Positions 8,287 to 18,058 of a stretch of 64,000 nt of DNA are shown piece by piece; positions within the stretch are counted from its first letter, which is position 1, and the number at the start of each line of letters is the position of its first letter. A program made the position numbers and the translations under genes. The DNA is from Candidatus Villigracilis saccharophilus (GTDB lineage: Bacteria; Chloroflexota; Anaerolineae; Anaerolineales; Villigracilaceae): positions 1 to 64,000 of the forward strand of contig JADJNA010000016.1 of NCBI GenBank assembly GCA_016709305.1, given 5' to 3'. The notes under the pieces are model-generated. The model was not told the origin of the DNA. It saw only the letters and a program-made list of their open reading frames with translations, and searched no databases.

Positions 8287-9543
8287 CTATCCTTTACCAC
8301 CGCCCGATGGGATCGGGACCATCTGTTGGTCGGGAACCGGCTCGGCTATCACACCGCCGGAATCCGGCGGTGCAGAATCGAGTCCAAGCACCCCGAGAAT
8401 GAAGCGCCATATTTTCTGGAAAAAAGTTTCTTCTTCTATGATGACTTCTCCGCCACCGCCACTTTGTGAAGGGTCAAGGGATGGGTCAATAAAAGTTTCC
8501 TCAACGGTAATCTCCAATGTCTTGGTAACGACACGTGATTGATTGAAGTCATCTGTATAGTCAATGGTGATGTTCAATTGCATGGGACCTGAGATATCCG
8601 GGAACACTGTGGTGTCAAAAGTGAAGTATCCGCCCGGGTCGAGCGAACCAACCAAGGTCGAGGAAGGCTCGAGAGTCCCGCCGCTTGCCACAATCTTCAT
8701 ACTTCCCAAAACCGAGGTGCGTTTGCCAAGATTCACGATCTGTATCGGCAACGCCCCCGGCTGCCCTGTGAAAAATGGGTCAGGCGGACGATAGAAACTT
8801 ACATCTACATTCGGTAAACTATACACCAGCAAGGTAATGACCTGATCGTCATTGATGACTTCGCCGTCCTTATTCACATAAGAAAAAGTGACCTTCATCG
8901 GATACGCGCCGGGCGTGGTTGATACATTGACGATCAAATTCTGTGTCACTTGTAATGCGCCGCCTGCCGACAGGTCGCCTAACGATTGAATATTCGAGGT
9001 GCCAACAGGGGCAAAGTTCGTAAACTCACCGCTCCCGCCCGACACTCCGCCAGCCTGTGGTGTCCCGCCACCCGATCCTGACGAGCCACCACCAATGATC
9101 ATGGTGACGCGCTTGGCGGTGGTATTGCCCATATTTTGAACTGTCAGACCCAATTCAAATTGATCACCCGGTTGCAGCGGATCAACCGTGGATGCATAAC
9201 TGGTGATGACCAATTGGGCAGTATTCACACCAGTGGGCGTGGACGTCGGATAAACAATGCCGCTTCCTCCCCCACCGCCTCCTGTTGGAACGTTGAGCGT
9301 GAATTTATCAGAATAAGAAGTGCCTTTATCATCGTAGTAAGTGACCATAACATCAATAATGACAAAAGTCTTTCCAGATAGAGAACCCTGCGAAGTAAAT
9401 CTCTGTTCAATCTCAACACCACCCCCTGCAGAGATATTCCCCACTACCGCGACTCCGCCCGTATCCAGTGGCACAAGGTCGGCGGATGAAAAGACTGCTT
9501 GCGTGTTGAAAGCTGTCATGTTGCCAGCGTTCTGAAAATTCAC
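8287..9543 (-). CDS. Extracytoplasmic CARDB/NEW3-type protein, main part of a frameshifted gene
   Basis: About 418 residues of beta-rich repeats separated by Gly/Ser-rich linkers; repeated units such as LQPGDQFELGLTVQNMGNT and LPIQIVNLGKRTSVLGSMKI match the CARDB/NPCBM-associated (COG1361-type) adhesive fold. A hydrophobic helix near the C-terminus (FFQKIWRFILGVLGL) may anchor it. The coding signal continues upstream in the same frame through a Pro/Thr linker (VVVPTATPTATGTPLP) to about 9670, where stop codons separate it from the signal-peptide fragment at 9700-9999; that fragment is in the same frame, so two compensating shifts within about 50 bases are implied. The complete product would be signal peptide, IPT/TIG domain, linker, CARDB repeats. 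It replaces the usual MacA-type adaptor between ATPase and permease. Confidence 0.65.
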   Translation of the reverse strand: MNFQNAGNMTAFNTQAVFSSADLVPLDTGGVAVVGNISAGGGVEIEQRFTSQGSLSGKTFVIIDVMVTYYDDKGTSYSDKFTLNVPTGGGGGGSGIVYPTSTPTGVNTAQLVITSYASTVDPLQPGDQFELGLTVQNMGNTTAKRVTMIIGGGSSGSGGGTPQAGGVSGGSGEFTNFAPVGTSNIQSLGDLSAGGALQVTQNLIVNVSTTPGAYPMKVTFSYVNKDGEVINDDQVITLLVYSLPNVDVSFYRPPDPFFTGQPGALPIQIVNLGKRTSVLGSMKIVASGGTLEPSSTLVGSLDPGGYFTFDTTVFPDISGPMQLNITIDYTDDFNQSRVVTKTLEITVEETFIDPSLDPSQSGGGGEVIIEEETFFQKIWRFILGVLGLDSAPPDSGGVIAEPVPDQQMVPIPSGGGKG

Positions 9544-9699
9544 AGTGAATTTGAACGGTTTATCAGAGACGAGCTGTTTACTACTCGCCCCGGAGAACGT
9601 AACCCGCAGCTGCGGGCGGGTGAATGGCAGAGGGGTTCCAGTTGCCGTGGGAGTTGCAGTTGGAACAACAACTGGCCGTTACTGTCAAATTTAATGGAG

Positions 9700-9999
9700 T
9701 TAAAGAGGACCGCCGGTCATACTGACTGTACATGATGTCCCAGATGATGTTCCAGAAGGCACAGTAGCTGTAATTGTCTGATCATTAAGAAATGAGGTAA
9801 TTAAAGCTGACCCATCCATCAGCACAACAGCTGAAGTATCAAAACCAGTTCCCGCCACCGTAATGGTTCTATCAACATCATTTACTACTGAAGTAGGAGT
9901 GATCGAAGTAACGTCTGCAGCATAGGCCGGCGTGACCCAACCCGCCAACAGGGTGAATGTAAGAAATGCGGAAATAATATGTTTAATTGGAAACTTCAT
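9700..9999 (-). CDS. N-terminal fragment of the exported CARDB-type protein (signal peptide plus IPT/TIG domain)
   Basis: Residues 1-28 form a clear signal peptide ending AYA before ADV. The rest, TSITPTSVVNDVDRTITVAG with VVLMDGSALITSFLN, is an IPT/TIG Ig-like domain that stops early at residue 99. In the next frame the bases before the stops read LTPLNLTVTA, the expected last strand of such a domain, and the original frame then resumes. GGGAGAATAA precedes ATG 9999. It follows the ATPase gene by 15 bases. I treat it as the 5' part of the gene continued at 8287-9543. Confidence 0.7.
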   Translation of the reverse strand: MKFPIKHIISAFLTFTLLAGWVTPAYAADVTSITPTSVVNDVDRTITVAGTGFDTSAVVLMDGSALITSFLNDQTITATVPSGTSSGTSCTVSMTGGPL

Positions 10000-10014
10000 T
10001 TATTCTCCCATGGA

Positions 10015-10740
10015 TTAATTGGATGAAAGATTCGCCGTATCCATTGTCGCGGATTGGTACTCGGCTTCACTAACGACATGACCATCCAGCAGAAAAATCT
10101 TATGGGTTGCAAAACGCGTCATGCGCGGGTCATGCGTCACAACCAACACTGTCCGCCCGGAGCGATGCAGGTCGGAGAGTAATTGCATAACCGCAACCCC
10201 GCTAGTGGTATCCAGGTTACCGGTTGGCTCGTCGGCGAGGATCAAACTGGGATTGTTGACCAGCGCCCGCGCAACCGCGACCCGCTGCTGTTGTCCACCC
10301 GAAAGCTCGGACGGACGGTGATGACTACGGTCAGAGAGTCCCACCTGTTCCAATAGCCTGCGTGATTTTTCACTGCGTTCTCCAACCGGTGTGCCGGTAA
10401 ATTGCATTGGAAAAGCGACATTCTCAAGCGCGTTCATACTGGTGATCAAATTATAAGATTGGAAAATAAATCCCATCGTGCGGCGGCGAAAAAGCGCCAG
10501 CGCATTTTCATCCATTTGGTCAAGGCGCTCCTCATTGATAGAGATCTCGCCCGAAGTGGAACGATCCAATCCGCCAAGCAGATACAGCAAACTGCTTTTG
10601 CCCGAACCAGAAGGTCCCATCACGACCGTGAAGGTGTGTGCCGCGATATCCAAATCAACACCATCCAAGGCACGGACGATCGTCCCGCCCATTTGATAAT
10701 GTTTCGTCAAGGCTCTAATTCGAATTAATGGAGAAGTCAT
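10015..10740 (-). CDS. LolD/MacB-type ABC transporter ATP-binding protein
   Basis: A 241-residue ATPase with Walker A GPSGSGKSS, Q-loop region FIFQSYNLI, signature LSGGQQQRVAVARAL, Walker B LILADEPTGNLD and switch histidine VVTHDPR. This is the LolD/FtsE/MacB ATPase branch that works with FtsX-like permeases, as encoded three genes downstream. Genes on both sides are spaced 5 and 15 bases away, so the unit is an operon. The substrate, perhaps a lipoprotein, peptide or surface protein, is unknown. Confidence 0.93.
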   Translation of the reverse strand: MTSPLIRIRALTKHYQMGGTIVRALDGVDLDIAAHTFTVVMGPSGSGKSSLLYLLGGLDRSTSGEISINEERLDQMDENALALFRRRTMGFIFQSYNLITSMNALENVAFPMQFTGTPVGERSEKSRRLLEQVGLSDRSHHRPSELSGGQQQRVAVARALVNNPSLILADEPTGNLDTTSGVAVMQLLSDLHRSGRTVLVVTHDPRMTRFATHKIFLLDGHVVSEAEYQSATMDTANLSSN

Positions 10741-10745
10741 AAATC

Positions 10746-11504
10746 CTAAAAGATCGGGTTTTGGCTGGCCAATCCGCCGATGTTTGACATTAAGGTCCCC
10801 AAACCGGCCTGGATCAACAAAAGAACAAGCAAGATAAGGATCACCCCAGTGATCGACTTGCCCTTCGAAAGACCATCAGAAATGCCAAAACCGATGATCA
10901 ACAACACCGTACTCCAAAGGAAAAACAAATCGACGTGTGAGAGGATCTCAGCAACAAAGCCTGGGTTTGACGCAAAACCGGATAGTCCCGGGCTGACAAT
11001 GGCGTGCCCTGCGATCAACATGAAGACTACCCGCAAAATATCACGCACAGCAAACGGCAGATATGCCCAGCCAACCACATTCAACGCGCCTTGCATTGAT
11101 CCGCGCCCGCCTAACAAAGTGGAACCGAGATGCAACATGCCGCTCAGAATCAACCATACCAACCACAGTCCAACCAATACCGAAACGAGTGGAATAATGT
11201 AGACAAAAACAGGCCCCTGCATGGATTGCTGTGCCTGCATGTAATTGTTTTGCATATCAGGCGTCCAATACTGCCAATCCGGAGGCAGGGGAATTTCACC
11301 CATCAGCGCAGCTCGTGAAGTTAGATACCCACGTACCATCACACTTAACAGTCCCGAGAGACTTAAAGACAACATGGGAGTGAGCCAAGAAGCATTGGCT
11401 TCCGCCGCGATCTCTGCAAAAGCACGCCGAGGTTGCAACAAAACCTGAAAAATTCTCGCGAAATTCAGTCTGCGAACTGGAAGGACAGGGTTTAATTCAG
11501 TCAT
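10746..11504 (-). CDS. YIP1-family membrane protein
   Basis: A 252-residue protein with about five membrane helices after a cytoplasmic N-terminus containing FARIFQVLLQPRRAFAEIA, the typical opening of bacterial YIP1-domain proteins. Conserved features include GSTLLGGRGSMQGALNVVGWAY. The role of bacterial YIP1 proteins is not settled. It is the first gene of the ABC unit, with AAGGGAAAAAT before its start, and lies 5 bases from the ATPase gene. Confidence 0.8.
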   Translation of the reverse strand: MTELNPVLPVRRLNFARIFQVLLQPRRAFAEIAAEANASWLTPMLSLSLSGLLSVMVRGYLTSRAALMGEIPLPPDWQYWTPDMQNNYMQAQQSMQGPVFVYIIPLVSVLVGLWLVWLILSGMLHLGSTLLGGRGSMQGALNVVGWAYLPFAVRDILRVVFMLIAGHAIVSPGLSGFASNPGFVAEILSHVDLFFLWSTVLLIIGFGISDGLSKGKSITGVILILLVLLLIQAGLGTLMSNIGGLASQNPIF

Positions 11505-11576
11505 ATTTTTCCCTTGAATGAGGTTAAAAAGATTCTATCATGCTTCCAAAAAAAGAGATTCCCTGACCATTAACGA

Positions 11577-11606
11577 AAAAACGGCTGGAAAAGTTCCCAG
11601 CCGTTC
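11577..11606 (-). terminator. Intrinsic terminator after the PIG-L gene
   Basis: On the minus strand a 9-bp stem AACGGCTGG/CCAGCCGTT is followed by a run of T. It lies 40 bases after the PIG-L deacetylase stop. Confidence 0.8.
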
Positions 11607-11647
11607 TGGTTTTGGAATGCGGACTGAAGTCCGCGCTCCACTAAAAT

Positions 11648-12490
11648 TTAAATATCAAAAAGATCAACCTTACGCTTGAACGAATCACCCACGGGCGGAT
11701 ATGCCTGCATGTAATCTTCCTTCTCACCAAGGAATCTGGTAATAAAACCCATCAGCCCTCGCCGCATCTGCATCCCGCCCTGGGAAGCATGTGCCTCGCT
11801 GGCTTTACGCTTTGCTTCTGAGACAGGCTGAACATTCAAGCGCACGTGGATGGGGAATGTTACTTCAGCAAGTTCCTTGATGTTGATGTCGCCATTACGC
11901 CCAAATTTTGTCGGGTCTTTCCCAAAAAGCGGCATCAAGCGGACCGCCGCCTTTAACAGTCCTTTTGGAAAAACCTGATAGTACAAGGCCTGTGGCTTGA
12001 AAGGCGATCCAGCTTCCGGGTGGAAGGAAGCGTTGTCTGAATTTTCAAAGGCAAGCACAGTCGCTTTATGAATATGAATATGGTCGGGGTGCTTATATCC
12101 ACCAATCGGGTCAAAGGTCAGAACTACCTCGGGTTTCAAATCGCGGATATATTTCACAACCCGCCCCGCGACCTCATCAATTGGAGCGTTGATCTGCGCA
12201 TCGGGATGCTGATTCGGCTCGGTACCAGGCATACCCGAATCACGATAGCCCAGAAAAAATACTTCCTTTAAGCCAAGCGCCTGTGCGGCTTTCATGAGCT
12301 CGGCAGTCCGCATCTCGGCTGTATCCTTGAAACCCTTTAAATGTTCCTCATCCACGGTGCCCGCCTCACCGCGCGTGGCGCAAACATAATAAACATCGTA
12401 TCCCTTGCTGGAATACAATGCCAGCGTGCCGCCCAAACCAAAAGACTCATCATCGGGATGTGCCAGAACTGCTAATAAAGTTTTTGTCAT
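11648..12490 (-). CDS. PIG-L/LmbE-family N-deacetylase
   Basis: A 280-residue member of the PIG-L family of zinc-dependent GlcNAc deacetylases. The metal and catalytic motif AHPDDESFG is at residues 10-18, and the second motif HPDHIHIHK is present. Relatives act in mycothiol/bacillithiol synthesis (MshB, BshB, Mca); the exact substrate is not predictable. Start 12490 with GAGGAAAAT upstream is preferred over the longer frame to 12517. It is transcribed divergently from the ABC-F gene with about 50 bases between them, and ends in a terminator. Confidence 0.88.
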   Translation of the reverse strand: MTKTLLAVLAHPDDESFGLGGTLALYSSKGYDVYYVCATRGEAGTVDEEHLKGFKDTAEMRTAELMKAAQALGLKEVFFLGYRDSGMPGTEPNQHPDAQINAPIDEVAGRVVKYIRDLKPEVVLTFDPIGGYKHPDHIHIHKATVLAFENSDNASFHPEAGSPFKPQALYYQVFPKGLLKAAVRLMPLFGKDPTKFGRNGDINIKELAEVTFPIHVRLNVQPVSEAKRKASEAHASQGGMQMRRGLMGFITRFLGEKEDYMQAYPPVGDSFKRKVDLFDI

Positions 12491-12537
12491 ATTTTCCTCT
12501 TGTGTGTAGACGTTCAATGAAGGCGCAAGTTTACCTT

Positions 12538-14173
12538 ATGCACAGCATTATCCATCCACAACCTTAATAAAAGCTATGGCATCCAGCCTGTCTTACAAAA
12601 TATAAATTTCAATATCAGTGCGGGTGAACGCATTGGTCTGATCGGCACCAACGGCTCAGGCAAAACCACACTCATGCGCATCCTCGCAGGATTCGAACAG
12701 CCCGACTTAGGCGATGTCTCTTCGACGCGCCTCAATCTCCGAACTGGGTATCTTGCGCAGGGAATGGATTTCACTCCCGAGCAGACGCTTCAATCCGCGC
12801 TCGGGCTTGACTCCACAACCCAAACTGATCCCGCCGTTGAGGTAGAGTCACTCGCCCTTGCGTTATCCCAAACCCCGAACGACTCTTCTCTTCAGCACCA
12901 ATATGACCAGGCACTCGCAAGACTTTCGACTTTAGACCTTCGACCTGACACCATCCTCGCCCCTCTCGGCCTTTCAAGTCTTCCACTCGATACTCCCATC
13001 GCCCATCTCAGCGGCGGACAAAAAACCCGTTTAATGCTGGCGCATGTTCTGCTTAAAGAGCCGCATCTATTACTGCTTGATGAGCCCACCAATCACCTCG
13101 ACATTGAAATGCTTGAATGGCTGGAAGACTGGCTCAATCATTTTCAAGGCGCAGTATTGATCGTCTCACATGACCGCGTGTTTTTGGATAATACCGTCAC
13201 ATCCATTCTTGAATTGGATTCAACAACGCACACCATAAAGACTTACGCCGGCAACTACAGCGATTACCTCTCACAAAAATCCGCCGAATTGGATAAGCAG
13301 TCACAAGCGTATCAAGATCAACAGGATCAGATCGCACAACTCCGCGTCGCGGCAGGACATGTCCGCAGTTTGACGAAAATGCGCAAAGGCGGCAAGGCTG
13401 ATGGCGGCGATAAATTCGCAAAAGGCTTCTTTGGCAACCGCGCCACAAAAAACGTGGCAGGCCGTGCCAAACATATCGAAGCACGCATCGAACACATCCT
13501 GACCGAAGAGAAGATCGAAAAGCCGCGCGCCTCATGGCAAATGAGATTGGATTTCGGCACGCCAGATCATCAATCCAAAGATGTATTGGTAACTGAATCG
13601 CTATCTATTGGCTACACGGCAGAAAATCCATTACTCACAAATCTCAATCTGAGTATTCGGGCGGGTCAGCGCGTTGTGTTGACAGGTCCCAACGGCGCGG
13701 GAAAAACCTCCTTCATCCGCACGATCATTGGGAAGATTCCCCCACTCTCAGGTTCGTTCCGCTTGGGCGGTGCAACAAAACCCGGTTACATGGCACAGGA
13801 ACAGGAATTAATTAACCCGAACTTCAGCGCATTGCAAACCATACAATCCGTCTCGCCATTCAACGAAACAGACACGCGCAACTTTCTGCATTACTTCCTC
13901 TTCAAAGGAGACATCGCCCTGCGTCCCTCGCGTGAACTTTCTTTCGGCGAACGCGCACGTTTGCAACTGGCGACTCTTGTCGCTCAAGGCTGTACCTTCT
14001 TAATATTGGATGAACCCATCAATCATCTTGACATTCCATCACGCGAACGCTTTGAGGAAGCTCTAGAGAATTTCAACGGCTCCATTCTGGCAGTTGTGCA
14101 TGACCGCAGTTTTATTGAACGCTTCGCTTCGCACGTTTGGTATGCAAACGATCAGAAGATCAAAGTTGTGTAA
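12538..14173 (+). CDS. ABC-F family ATPase, 5' end disrupted
   Basis: A soluble protein with two ABC ATPase domains: first Walker A GTNGSGKTT, signature LSGGQKTRL, Walker B HLLLLDEPTNHLD; second Walker A GPNGAGKTS, signature LSFGERARL, Walker B TFLILDEPINHLD. ABC-F proteins act on ribosomes. The frame carrying the first Walker A is open from 12521 but contains no ATG, GTG or TTG before the P-loop. ATG 12538 lies one base out of frame; deleting one base near 12547 would give MHSLSIHNLNKSYG, a normal ABC-F opening. The first in-frame ATG at 12674 would remove the P-loop, so it is not the true start. Either the assembly has an extra base or the gene is damaged. Confidence 0.8.
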
Positions 14174-14221
14174 TGGTAGCGCTTATAATCGCACAATATT
14201 TCTCAATTACAAGGAGTCTTA

Positions 14222-15358
14222 ATGAAATTTGAAACCCTCGCAATTCACGCAGGACAGGAACCCGACCCAAACAACGGCGCGGTAATGACACCTGTGTATC
14301 TCACCTCCACTTATATGCAGGATGGAATTGGAAGACCGCGCCAGGGGTATGAATATTCGCGCACATTGAATCCTACACGCAAGGCGTTGCAGGATTGTCT
14401 CGCGGGTCTGGAAAATGGAAATTGGGGATTGGCTTTCGCCTCAGGCATGGCGGCCACAGATACGGTTCTGCGAATGCTTGCGAGCGGCGATCATGTTGTT
14501 GCAGGCAATGATGTCTACGGCGGGACATTTCGTTTATTTGATAAAGTGCTGCGCCGCTTTGGCCTGGATTTTACATTTGCCGACACGACCGACCCAGAGA
14601 ATCTCGCCGAAGCATTAACCCCGTCCACAAAGATCGTGTGGCTGGAGACTCCCACAAATCCTTTATTAGCCGTGACGGATATTCGAGCTGTCGCTGAAAT
14701 TGTGAAGGCGCATCCCAACAAGCCCTTGCTGGTTGTGGACAATACCTTTGCAACGCCATATCTGCAACGTCCGCTGGAGTTGGGCGCGGATCTGGTTGTC
14801 CACTCGATGACCAAATATCTCGGCGGACATTCGGATGTGGTCGGCGGCGCGATCATTGGGAAAGATAAAGAGTTGGGCGAAAAGTTAGCTTATTTGCAAA
14901 ATGCCATTGGTGCAGTGATTGGCCCGATGGATTCATTTCTCGTACTGCGTGGAATTAAAACTTTACCCATCCGCATGGATCGTCACGCGCAGAATGCTGA
15001 AAGGATCGTGGCGTTTCTGGAGAGGCAAAAAAATGTCAAACGGCTGCTATACCCTTTCCACGAGAGCCATCCACAGGTCCAGATCGCGAAGCGCCAAATG
15101 CTGAATGGCGGAGGAATGATCTCGTTCGTGATGAATGGCGGAAGGGACGAAGCCGTCCGAGTGGCGGAATCCACAAAAATATTTACGTTGGCAGAATCGC
15201 TTGGTGGTGTGGAATCGCTGATCGAAGTCCCCGCAGCGATGACTCATTTATCAGTGGTCGGCTCCGCGCTGGAAGTTGACCCGGGGCTGGTGCGCTTATC
15301 TGTTGGGATTGAGAATGTTGACGATCTGCTTGCAGACCTTGAACAGGCACTAAAATAA
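14222..15358 (+). CDS. Cys/Met metabolism PLP-dependent enzyme (cystathionine gamma-synthase/lyase type)
   Basis: A 378-residue trans-sulfuration enzyme. It begins FETLAIHAGQEPD, has YEYSRTLNPTRKALQ, the motif LVVDNTFATPYLQRP and the PLP lysine in HSMTKYLGGHSDVVGG. The closing segment PGLVRLSVGIENVDDLLADL is typical. Sequence alone does not separate cystathionine gamma-lyase from gamma-synthase or methionine gamma-lyase. AAGGAG lies before the start. It is the last plus-strand gene before a convergent pair and ends at a strong terminator. Confidence 0.88.
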   Translation: MKFETLAIHAGQEPDPNNGAVMTPVYLTSTYMQDGIGRPRQGYEYSRTLNPTRKALQDCLAGLENGNWGLAFASGMAATDTVLRMLASGDHVVAGNDVYGGTFRLFDKVLRRFGLDFTFADTTDPENLAEALTPSTKIVWLETPTNPLLAVTDIRAVAEIVKAHPNKPLLVVDNTFATPYLQRPLELGADLVVHSMTKYLGGHSDVVGGAIIGKDKELGEKLAYLQNAIGAVIGPMDSFLVLRGIKTLPIRMDRHAQNAERIVAFLERQKNVKRLLYPFHESHPQVQIAKRQMLNGGGMISFVMNGGRDEAVRVAESTKIFTLAESLGGVESLIEVPAAMTHLSVVGSALEVDPGLVRLSVGIENVDDLLADLEQALK

Positions 15359-15385
15359 AAAAGGCCTCCCAATTGGGAGGCCTTC
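15358..15385. terminator. Bidirectional terminator between convergent genes
   Basis: A 10-bp stem AAGGCCTCCC/GGGAGGCCTT with AATT loop. On the minus strand it is followed by six T, on the plus strand by a weaker T-containing stretch. It separates the PLP enzyme from the convergent phosphatase gene. Confidence 0.85.
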
Positions 15386-15402
15386 ACGTTTAGGCAAATT
15401 TA

Positions 15403-16638
15403 CTACAACGCATGGATCGCGACCAGTGTGACATCATCATCTTGCTTGGAGCCATCTTGATACTCTATCAAGGTTTCAAGCATATGGTCACACGCCTTCT
15501 GCGCGTCAACACCGGAAAGCCCGCTTAATGTTTTTTTGATGCGTTCCAATCCAAACGGTTCGCCATGTGTGTCACGGCAATCGGTGAGACCATCTGTGAA
15601 CAAAAAGAACGTGGAGCCAGGAGGCAAGGTAACCGTGCGTTCATCAAGCGAGATGTCTTCCCACAAGCCTAGCGCCATGCCCGAACTATGCGGAATGCGC
15701 TCCACGGTTCCGTCGGGATGCAAAATCAATGGCGGCTCATGCCCTGCGCGCGCGTAACTGAATACACGCGTTTTTAAATTCAGGATGCCGTAGAGCACTG
15801 TGACAAACTGTGTAGTTTTTTGCAAACGGGTAATATGACGATTGACTACGCGCATCACTTCTCCGGCAGTCATGCCCGTATCCGCCTCAGCCATGATCAA
15901 GGCATGGGCACGCGCCATGAAGATCGCAGACGGTACGCCTTTATCGGCTACGTCACCGATCAAGACGCCCAATTGATCATCTTTAAGAACGAAGACATCA
16001 TATAGATCGCCTCCCACCTGGCGAGCAGGCAGGATGCGAGCGCCAAATTCGAAGTCAGCTGTTTTGGGCAATTCGTCCGGCAGGATACTTAATTGAATAT
16101 CAGCGGCGACTTGTAATTCACGCTCGAGGCGCTCCTTTTCGATCAACTGCGCCTGTGCTGCTTTCAATTCATCGTACGCATTTTGCAGCTGCTTATTCTT
16201 TTCAGTCAGATCATGAAAAGTCTGTGTATTGGTGGCATCCAGGCGCTGACTCAAAACACGCACCATGGACGTGGAAAGTTCAGGGTGTTTACGAGTCAAA
16301 TCCAAAAACTGGGGACGGCTTAGAGAGAGTAAGGAGGCTTTCCCGAGCGCGCGCACAGTTGCAGTGCGATGCCCGCCAGGCATGATCAAACTCATCTCAC
16401 CGAAGTGCTCACCTTCACGCACAACATTCAATTGGAGTTCTTCCAACTGCCCGGCGCCCAAAAGGACTTCCAGCTCACCCGACATAATGATATAAAAATC
16501 ATCGCCAGGATCGCCCTCGCTAAAAAGGATCTCGCGGTCCTGCAATTCCTTGACACTCAACACAGAAAGAATACGATCCAACTCATTTTCAGGGAGATCG
16601 GCAAATAATGGAATTCTTTTGAGCAGATTCGTGGTCAT
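15403..16638 (-). CDS. Cyclic-nucleotide-binding domain plus SpoIIE/PP2C-type serine phosphatase
   Basis: A 411-residue signalling protein. Residues about 10-125 are a cNMP-binding domain (ILFSEGDPGDDFYIIMSGEL, GEHFGEMSLI). Residues about 145-185 form a coiled coil. Residues about 200-411 are a PP2C-like SpoIIE phosphatase with DLYDVFVL, GDVADKGVPSAIFMA, GHEPPLIL and FTDGLTD, where the aspartates bind Mn/Mg. Such RsbU-like proteins dephosphorylate anti-anti-sigma factors. The start codon overlaps a ribosome-binding site formed by the end of the kinase gene seven bases upstream, so the two are probably coupled. Confidence 0.88.
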   Translation of the reverse strand: MTTNLLKRIPLFADLPENELDRILSVLSVKELQDREILFSEGDPGDDFYIIMSGELEVLLGAGQLEELQLNVVREGEHFGEMSLIMPGGHRTATVRALGKASLLSLSRPQFLDLTRKHPELSTSMVRVLSQRLDATNTQTFHDLTEKNKQLQNAYDELKAAQAQLIEKERLERELQVAADIQLSILPDELPKTADFEFGARILPARQVGGDLYDVFVLKDDQLGVLIGDVADKGVPSAIFMARAHALIMAEADTGMTAGEVMRVVNRHITRLQKTTQFVTVLYGILNLKTRVFSYARAGHEPPLILHPDGTVERIPHSSGMALGLWEDISLDERTVTLPPGSTFFLFTDGLTDCRDTHGEPFGLERIKKTLSGLSGVDAQKACDHMLETLIEYQDGSKQDDDVTLVAIHAL

Positions 16639-16645
16639 ATAAATT

Positions 16646-17288
16646 CTACCTTTGGGTCAGATCCATTATTTCTTTTCCGGCCAATTTATCCTGAATGCGC
16701 TGTACCACCAAATCCAAGTGGCCGGGTTGATGTACGAAATCAAGATCATCCGTCTGAATGGTCAACACAGGGCAAAGATCAAATTCACCAAGCCATTCAT
16801 TATAAAAAGAATCAAGCAGAGCCAGATAGTCGAGGGTAATACCTGTTTCCATGTTTCGGGCGCGTCTGCGGATACGATCCATTAATGTCGGAACAGGGGC
16901 TTTTAAGTATATTAACAAGTCAGGGCGCGGCAATCCATTCACAACCACTTCGAATAAGCGTCGATAGGCGAGATAATCCCGTTCACCTAAATTTCCCATG
17001 TGGTGCAAGGCGTGCAAAAATATGGGCATCTTCATAAATACTTCTGTCAAGAATGGCTGAACGAGCATCCCGCGCAGCTTCGAGATATTGGTCTGCGCGG
17101 TGACCGAGAAAAAAAACCTGTAAATGAAAGGCCCAGGCATGCATATCGCCATAAAAATCTGAAAGATAGGGGTTATCCGCCACGGATTCGTAACCAGTCC
17201 ACCAACCCAGGCGCGCACCAATTCGTTCGGTGAGCGTGGTTTTTCCCGCACCAATATTTCCAGCCACTAAAACCAAATGCTTTGCCAT
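16646..17288 (-). pseudogene. Deoxynucleoside kinase (dAK/dGK type) split by a frameshift
   Basis: The first 88 codons from ATG 17288 encode AKHLVLVAGNIGAGKTTLT (P-loop), YESVADNPYL and ILDRSIYEDAHIFA, the DRS-type motif of deoxyadenosine/deoxyguanosine kinases. The frame then fails, and homology resumes one frame over from about 17015 with HALHHMGNLGERDYLAYR and continues to the stop at 16646 (LLIYLKAPVPTLMDRIRRRARN is the lid arginine region). The shift coincides with a run of five T near 17020; removing one T restores a 214-residue kinase of normal length. It is therefore either an assembly error or a recent mutation. The enzyme salvages deoxynucleosides by 5'-phosphorylation. Confidence 0.75.
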
Positions 17289-17384
17289 AATGGCTGGTAT
17301 TTTATCATGGGAGATTGCAAGTATAATAATCTGAACAAAATAGACCCATAAAGGAATAAGGGATTTATACTTTTAGTATTCACT

Positions 17385-18011
17385 ATGAAAAAACACAAAT
17401 TATATATCTTGATATTGACCCTTGGTTTTCTGCTTTTATCCTGCGGAAGCAATAACTCGGAACAGGCTGATTTGCTTTTAGATACAGATGCGATCCGGAC
17501 TGAAGCGGTCTCCACATACGCCTCATCCCTGACCAAGACGCTGGTCCCCGTTCCAACGACATCCCCCACCCCAAAGATCATTGATCCGAGCCTCACACCC
17601 CCAGAAATCACAGTCACCCTCGAAACGCCCGCAACAGCCAATCCCTGCTATAACCTGCTTTACATCGAAGATGTAACAATACCGGATGGAACGCAAATGA
17701 AAGCAGGCGAAGCCTTTACCAAGACCTGGCTCGTCCAAAATGTCGGCGGATGTGCCTGGCGAGCGGGGTTTACATTTAACCATTATGGCGGGGATGGCAT
17801 GCGCGGAAGTACTGTGACCCTCACGGATGCCATCCCGACAGGCGCAAAACGCGAAATATCTGTGCAATTGGTTGTCCCCAGCGGTCAAACGGGTATCATC
17901 GAAAGCGCGTGGCGCATGGCTGATGAAAACGGAATTTTCTTTGGCGATACACTATCGATCAAGATCGTGGTCGGAGATGTCACCGCACCTACCTCAACCA
18001 GCACACCATAA
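17385..18011 (+). CDS. Lipoprotein with NBR1-type Ig-like domain
   Basis: A 208-residue secreted lipoprotein: signal peptide with lipobox LLLSC (Cys20), a Thr/Pro-rich linker (about 50-85), and one Ig-like domain of the type first seen in the autophagy receptor NBR1, recognised by FTKTWLVQNVGGCAWRAGF and a final strand DTLSIKIVVGDV. The signature Trp and Cys residues are in place. A second, longer copy lies at 21077-21787. The bacterial domain is extracellular and probably adhesive or structural; its ligand is unknown. The gene is divergent from the deoxynucleoside kinase gene. Confidence 0.85.
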   Translation: MKKHKLYILILTLGFLLLSCGSNNSEQADLLLDTDAIRTEAVSTYASSLTKTLVPVPTTSPTPKIIDPSLTPPEITVTLETPATANPCYNLLYIEDVTIPDGTQMKAGEAFTKTWLVQNVGGCAWRAGFTFNHYGGDGMRGSTVTLTDAIPTGAKREISVQLVVPSGQTGIIESAWRMADENGIFFGDTLSIKIVVGDVTAPTSTSTP

Positions 18012-18058
18012 AAAAATCAAAGTGCTATAATAAAATTAGAGTTCAAAAGGAGTTAACC

